DNA of 64,000 nt, from NCBI RefSeq assembly GCF_020921035.1, contig NC_063157.1:21841015-21905014 (forward strand), read 5' to 3'. The position numbers and the translations under genes were made by a program. Of this stretch, positions 59,101-64,000 are shown one piece after another (the first letter of the stretch is position 1; the number at the start of each line of letters is the position of its first letter). The notes beneath the pieces were generated by a model that was not told the DNA's origin, did no database searches, and saw only the letters and a program-made list of their open reading frames with translations. The stretch is from Rhodamnia argentea (lineage: Eukaryota > Streptophyta > Magnoliopsida > Myrtales > Myrtaceae).

Positions 59101-62100
59101 ATATGATTGCGACTTATGTTGTGCATCCTGCTATATAGGGTTATTGAAAACAGTTGACCTCGCCATGTATATATGGAATTAAAGTGACTATTTATATTTT
59201 CAACATTATGTGTTCCTATAGTTTCTTAGCTGTAGTTAATAATTCCAATTTCCTGTCTGGCTTCCAGAAGCAGCTGCAATTTCTGTGCCTCATCGTCAGT
59301 CTGTTGTGGGGGTTCTTACACAACCTTGTTCCCTGGGAAACAGGTATAATAAAATACGCTCTATTCTCCTTATGGTTTTTTATTTTATAGCTTAGCCTGA
59401 TTATATAGTTTGCATAATGCCATGTAATTTGTTCACTTTCTAAGTCGCATCGAAGTTGTCTTGCAAAATGAAAACTCGATGGTGGCCAAATTAATGATTA
59501 TGGTTTTTAATTTGGTGACTTGTCTTTGGATGATCCTGGTGAGAGCACCCATTTTTCAATGGGCCTTCGAAGGTTTACCATTTGTTCAACTTTTTGTTGA
59601 AATGAACGTCATTCAATGACTTCTGGCCTGGAGTGCTTCATTGTGGATGGCCTAATACACTATGTTTCATTTTCTTTCTGACAAGGTCCATCTGAATTCA
59701 AAATGACCAACTTCAAGCTTTTGAGTGCAACTTTGCCACATATGCTGAAGTTATAAGACTAGGAGATGGTACATTGAGCTGGTGGCTTTGTTTATTTGGA
59801 ATGGCCCCCGATATGCAGAAAAACTGGGGATTATTACTCCCGTTTTGCATGGATCCCCTGGAACAGGATGACAGCTTAGCCAGTACATGAGATAATATGA
59901 TTATGCATATACTGCAGTGCAAATGCTTCAAATTTGTTTGTATATTCTTTTTTTCATATTCTAACTATATATTAAGCCAGGCCAACAGTTGAGACCGTTC
60001 TCTTTCTAAATGAACTGATGGGTACTTTTGAGTAGTGGGATGTATGACTGTGTAAGGTTTATACACTGCCCTTTAGCATATGCTGTGTCTGGGTGAATTA
60101 ATGCTAATAAAGAGATTGGATTGCATGCAGGCTGTTAATTGCGTACGAGAATGGGTTGATTGTACTCTGGGATATTTCAGCAAATCAGGCTGTCTTAGTA
60201 AGAGGCCAAAAAGATCTCCAATTGAAGGAGGGAACAGTGATCTCCTTGCCAAAAATAGCAAGAAATGAGCTTTCTGAGGATATCTCTGACAGTGAACCGA
60301 TGGATAAAGAGATAAGCTCTCTTTGTTGGCTATCTGCAGACGGATCTGTTCTGGCTGTTGGTTATGTCGATGGGGATATATTGTTGTGGAACATGTCTAC
60401 TACTGTCTCCAGAAATCAGCATGGTGGAAAAGTGTCTAATGATGTTGTTAAGCTTCAGATAGCCTCTGGTGACAGAAGACTTCCAGTCATTGTGTTACAC
60501 TGGTCTGCCAGTAGTTCTCGGAATGGTCATGGGGGCCAACTTTTTGTATATGGGGGTGATGAAATCGGTTCTGAAGAAGTGTTGACGGTCAGCTTTTAAT
60601 CCAAATTGCTGCACCCTTTAATCATCAAGCTTCATAGGATAAATTGTGTTTGCTATCAACAATTAAGCAACTCACTGCAATAGTGTGATTAGGCGAATGA
60701 TCTATGTCACTATGATGAAATACTTCCATTTTGCAAAGTAGCAATGGCCACTAAAGCTTAATGTCATTAAAATGGGACAAGTAAAAGGATTAAAAATTAC
60801 TGATTGATTTCTTTAACAGCGGTACAGGTTAGTTTTCCTGCTTTCCAGCTGTTTTTTGTCCTGTAATAGCTCTTGGCTGTCTGAAAATGCAATTAGTCTA
60901 ACTTTGCTTTTATAATGGAAAATATATGATCAATGCTTAGTGGAAGGTTTCAGTAATACATAGATTGTTGTTTATACAGCACCAATTAACTAGGTATTAT
61001 ATCATCGTTTCACCGAATTTTGCAGATTCTGAGTCTTAATTGGGCTTCTGGGATTGAAGAAGTGAAATGCATTGGTCGTGTGGACCTCAGGCTTAATGGT
61101 TCTTATGCTGATATGGTTTTGTTACCTACTTCAAGTCCAATTGGTGGAGTGTACGCTAGTTCCCTCATTGTATTAACGAATCCAGGACAACTGCATGTCT
61201 ATGATGAAGGCTGTCTCTCTGCCTTAACGTCTCAGCAGGACACAAAAGCTACTGTTTCTCCACTGCCATATCCAATGGTCATACCTACTGTGGAACCGCA
61301 AATGACTGTGAGTCACCTTGGTTTTGTACATGCTGATGGGGCATTTTCCGGAGCTTTTTCAAAGGTATGGCTTATTTCTGGCCTCTGTCCGACTTTTCAG
61401 GGGTCCTTTATACAGCTTTCATGGAAATTTAATACTCTGTGGACAGCAATTTATCAATCTAGGTCTTCTCCCTTAATTAGATGGTTGCAGCTGCAAAACA
61501 TCACCTGAAGAACAATCTTCCAACCGGCCATACTGAGTGGCCTTTAACCGGTGGGGTCCCTAGTCAACTTCGCCTTTCAGAAGTGAATCAAGTCGAGAGG
61601 ATATATGTAGCAGGTTATCGAGATGGATCGGTTCGAATGTGGGACGCAACATGCCCAACTCTGTCACTGATCTATGTTCTTGATCCAGGGGTATGTGTCT
61701 CAATGCAGTATCCATAAACCACCAAATGTCATTGACTACTTTGCCTTTCATACTTCCATTACTTCCTCAGCTGCTGGCAGTCTAGCCTTTCTACAAAGGC
61801 AATTCTTCATATGACGATATCATTATTGTTTTTGGGGGATGAGTAAACAGCAATATTATGTATTGTGCAGGTGCCAGATATCATGATTCCGGGTGCAAAT
61901 GCAGCAGTGTCATCCATAGATTTTTGCTCAACCACTTTAAGTTTGGCTGTTGGAAATGAGTGCGGTCTTGTAAGAGTTAAAAATTAGTTGCATGATGTTT
62001 CCATAACCGAATGTTAGCAGTACACTGAACCTCTTTTCTCAAATTGTGATTGTGTAGGTTTGTCTGTACAAGTTGATTAATAATAGTTCAGACGAATCAA

Positions 62101-64000
62101 CCCTGCACATTGTGACAGAAACAGAGAATAAAGGTATGATAGTAGAGTACTTGTGACTTGTTAAACAGTTTGAATCTATGCGAACGCTTCGAATGTTTCT
62201 TAAAGAAAGCTTCATGACTAGCCACTATATGAAGAAGCCGTGGATTTTGGAGGTGTATGAAACAGGTTGAAGGAACCATGCAGCATATTCTTTTACCCTT
62301 TTGTGAAAGCACTAAGCAATTAGGGTGCATGTGGAAGCATCCCAAAGATATTTCAACATTTTACATGCCCCAAGATTAGCGAAAGCTGGTGATGGGGGTG
62401 CATAACCTTCCTAATAAGAATTTCTTTAAAAGGCAAAATGGCCATCTCACATATCAACGTCTCCCGCCCATGGTTGACTGTTCTATCGGAGGTTTTGATT
62501 CACAACATTATCTAGTTTGAAAGATGGGAGTAACCCTTTAAGAAGTAACTCTCTGGTCTTAACTTATGAAAGCATGCAATATCTGTGGACTCTAAATAAT
62601 CACGCCCCCGGTTGGCAGTAGCAATTTGCCTGTACTTATACCCATCTAACTTGCTGAGCTAAGGTGTCGGTACTCATTTGAATGCTATTGTGTGTGTAAC
62701 GGTCTGCAACTTTTGTGCAGTTCAAAATTTAGTCCAAGAGGATGGGCCACAGTGCATAGCCATACTTTCTTTACTCAATTCTTCCATTGGCACTCTAAAA
62801 TTTGGAAATTCTGGAACCAAACTTCTTGTTGGATTTGAATGTGGCCAGGTGTGGATCATGAATTGAGCCTTTGATGATTTCGCCATCTTTCATGTCCATT
62901 GGGTTCACTATTTTACTTTTCCATCTTGGTTTTCAGGTGGCAGTGTTTGATACTAGCACTATGTCAGTTCTGTTTGTCACGGACAGGGCATCAGACTCAA
63001 GTTCCCCAGTCATTTCTCTAGTTGTGAGTACATTTGCAGAATGTAGCGAATTGGTAAACGGTCTGAGTGAATCTGAAGGCAGAGATCTAAGAAATCCTGA
63101 AGAGCCACCTTTATTCATATTGACTAGAAATGCACATCTTGCAATATTGGATAGTTCCAATGGTGATATCATCGGCTCTCAGTGGTTCCACTCTGGAAAT
63201 AACCACACTGCTATATCTCTGCATATAATAGGCAAGAAATTTTCATTTGTGAAGAAGATTAACTTTAGGCAATTCTTTAGTGGCAATTTCCTGAAAGTTA
63301 TTTCAACTTTGAACACAGAAAGCAGTCATCTTGTTTCTGAAGTCTCTCTTGACTCTCATCCGGTGAACTTGTCAGAGGACGGTGAAGTCAAAGAGGGAAA
63401 TGCAGGTTCTAAGTTTGACCAGGGAAGTAATCCCCTAATATCTGAATCAGCAGCCTGCTCTCAAGCTACCCCTCTTGGACTGGGACCAAGATTGTTTGTT
63501 TTACTCTGCTGTGAAGATATAATAAGCTTACATCCTTTGACATCTGCTACTGAGGTGCAATCTATTTAACTTATCATCACCTCCAGTAGTGCTCTTTAAT
63601 GTGGAAGTTTGTTAACTGGCAGTCTTGCAGATTGACAATAACTTCATTCGACAAGTCAACCTCGTAAAACCATGTTGTTGGACAACAGTCCTGAAAAAAG
63701 ACGAGAAGGATTCTGGATTAGTAATTGTTTATCAGACTGGAGACATTGAAATAAGGTAAGGTGACCATTTGTATCTCTCCCTTAATGTTGCTGCTTGGGA
63801 ATCTGCTGTAAGGTGGACAATCTTGACCAGCAGTAGTGGTTGCTGAGTTCCGAATTGTTTTGCCTCCCTATACTTTCCATTTGGTAGTGTGTTTTGGCAA
63901 AGAATCTCCGGTGATGAGATTTTTCTGATGGAAATGATCATTTATGGACAGGTCTTTGTTAAACTTGGAAGTGGTGGCAGAAAGCTCTTTGATGTCCATT
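56166..64000 (+). CDS. Tomosyn/LLGL-type WD40 protein (3' truncated by window edge)
   Basis: Sixteen exons are visible: 56166-56279, 57429-57559, 57800-57884, 58079-58132, 58309-58400, 58493-58596, 59268-59343, 60131-60587, 61026-61364, 61481-61690, 61871-61969, 62058-62133, 62721-62848, 62937-63554, 63631-63755 and 63952-64000. All are in phase, giving 919 residues so far. Plant tomosyn (syntaxin-binding protein 5-like) folds as two WD40 propellers and binds SNAREs to regulate vesicle fusion at the plasma membrane. MFAKRLLQKA is the family start, followed here by a Gln-rich stretch. Clear propeller phrases are VHYGIPSTASIMALDPIQ, LLAIGTLDGRIKVIGG, VSISNDNDIQVWDIKYRNV, MYIGDENGMVFVLKCDAG, LAVGYVDGDILLWNMST and YVAGYRDGSVRMWDA. 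The C-terminal R-SNARE-like part lies outside. No lesion was seen. A copia LTR sits close upstream. Confidence 0.93.

Overview
The window is plant nuclear DNA, almost certainly from a woody eudicot. Genes are intron-rich with GT/AG borders. There is a TIR-type NLR, a class that monocots lack, and about a third of the sequence is transposon-derived. The foldback repeats and overall style recall Myrtaceae such as Eucalyptus. That assignment is from memory and is only moderately secure.

Layout. 1-3353 (minus): 5' part of an AKR4C-type aldo-keto reductase, running off the left edge. 5180-8191: degenerate Ty1/copia element. 9700-11235: LTR-like sequence on the minus strand. 12337-12839 and 17096-17541 (plus): two Em-type (LEA_5) seed-maturation genes in tandem, each behind G-box/ABRE elements. 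Between them lie a Mutator-type non-autonomous element with a perfect 9-bp target-site duplication (13203-14061), a foldback element and a broken gene remnant (15480-16121). 21623-22610: subtilase pseudogene. 26969-35434 (minus): four-exon TIR-NBS-LRR gene of about 1514 residues whose last exon carries twelve tandem 45-residue LRR modules. 38389-41382 (minus): five-exon ESK1/TBL29 xylan O-acetyltransferase. 43881-44901: solo LTR with a 5-bp target-site duplication. 44972-45900: element with long inverted repeats. 46728-48939 (minus): two-exon 2-oxoglutarate-oxygenase-like gene that appears to have lost its metal ligands. 50939-55726: complete but mutated copia element with both LTRs and target-site duplication. 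56166-64000 (plus): tomosyn/LLGL-type WD40 gene, sixteen exons visible, running off the right edge.

The genes are not a functional cluster. The only related neighbours are the two Em genes. The rest (detoxification, seed desiccation, immunity, wall acetylation, vesicle fusion) is ordinary euchromatic gene order with transposon insertions between genes and in introns. I saw no convincing sign of a wholly new system. The most unusual items are the oxygenase-like protein without its iron triad, the 135-bp LRR module array with a homopolymer-linked C-terminal truncation, and the well-preserved transposon footprints.

Exon borders were placed by eye from splice consensus, reading frame and family knowledge. 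No alignments or searches were run.
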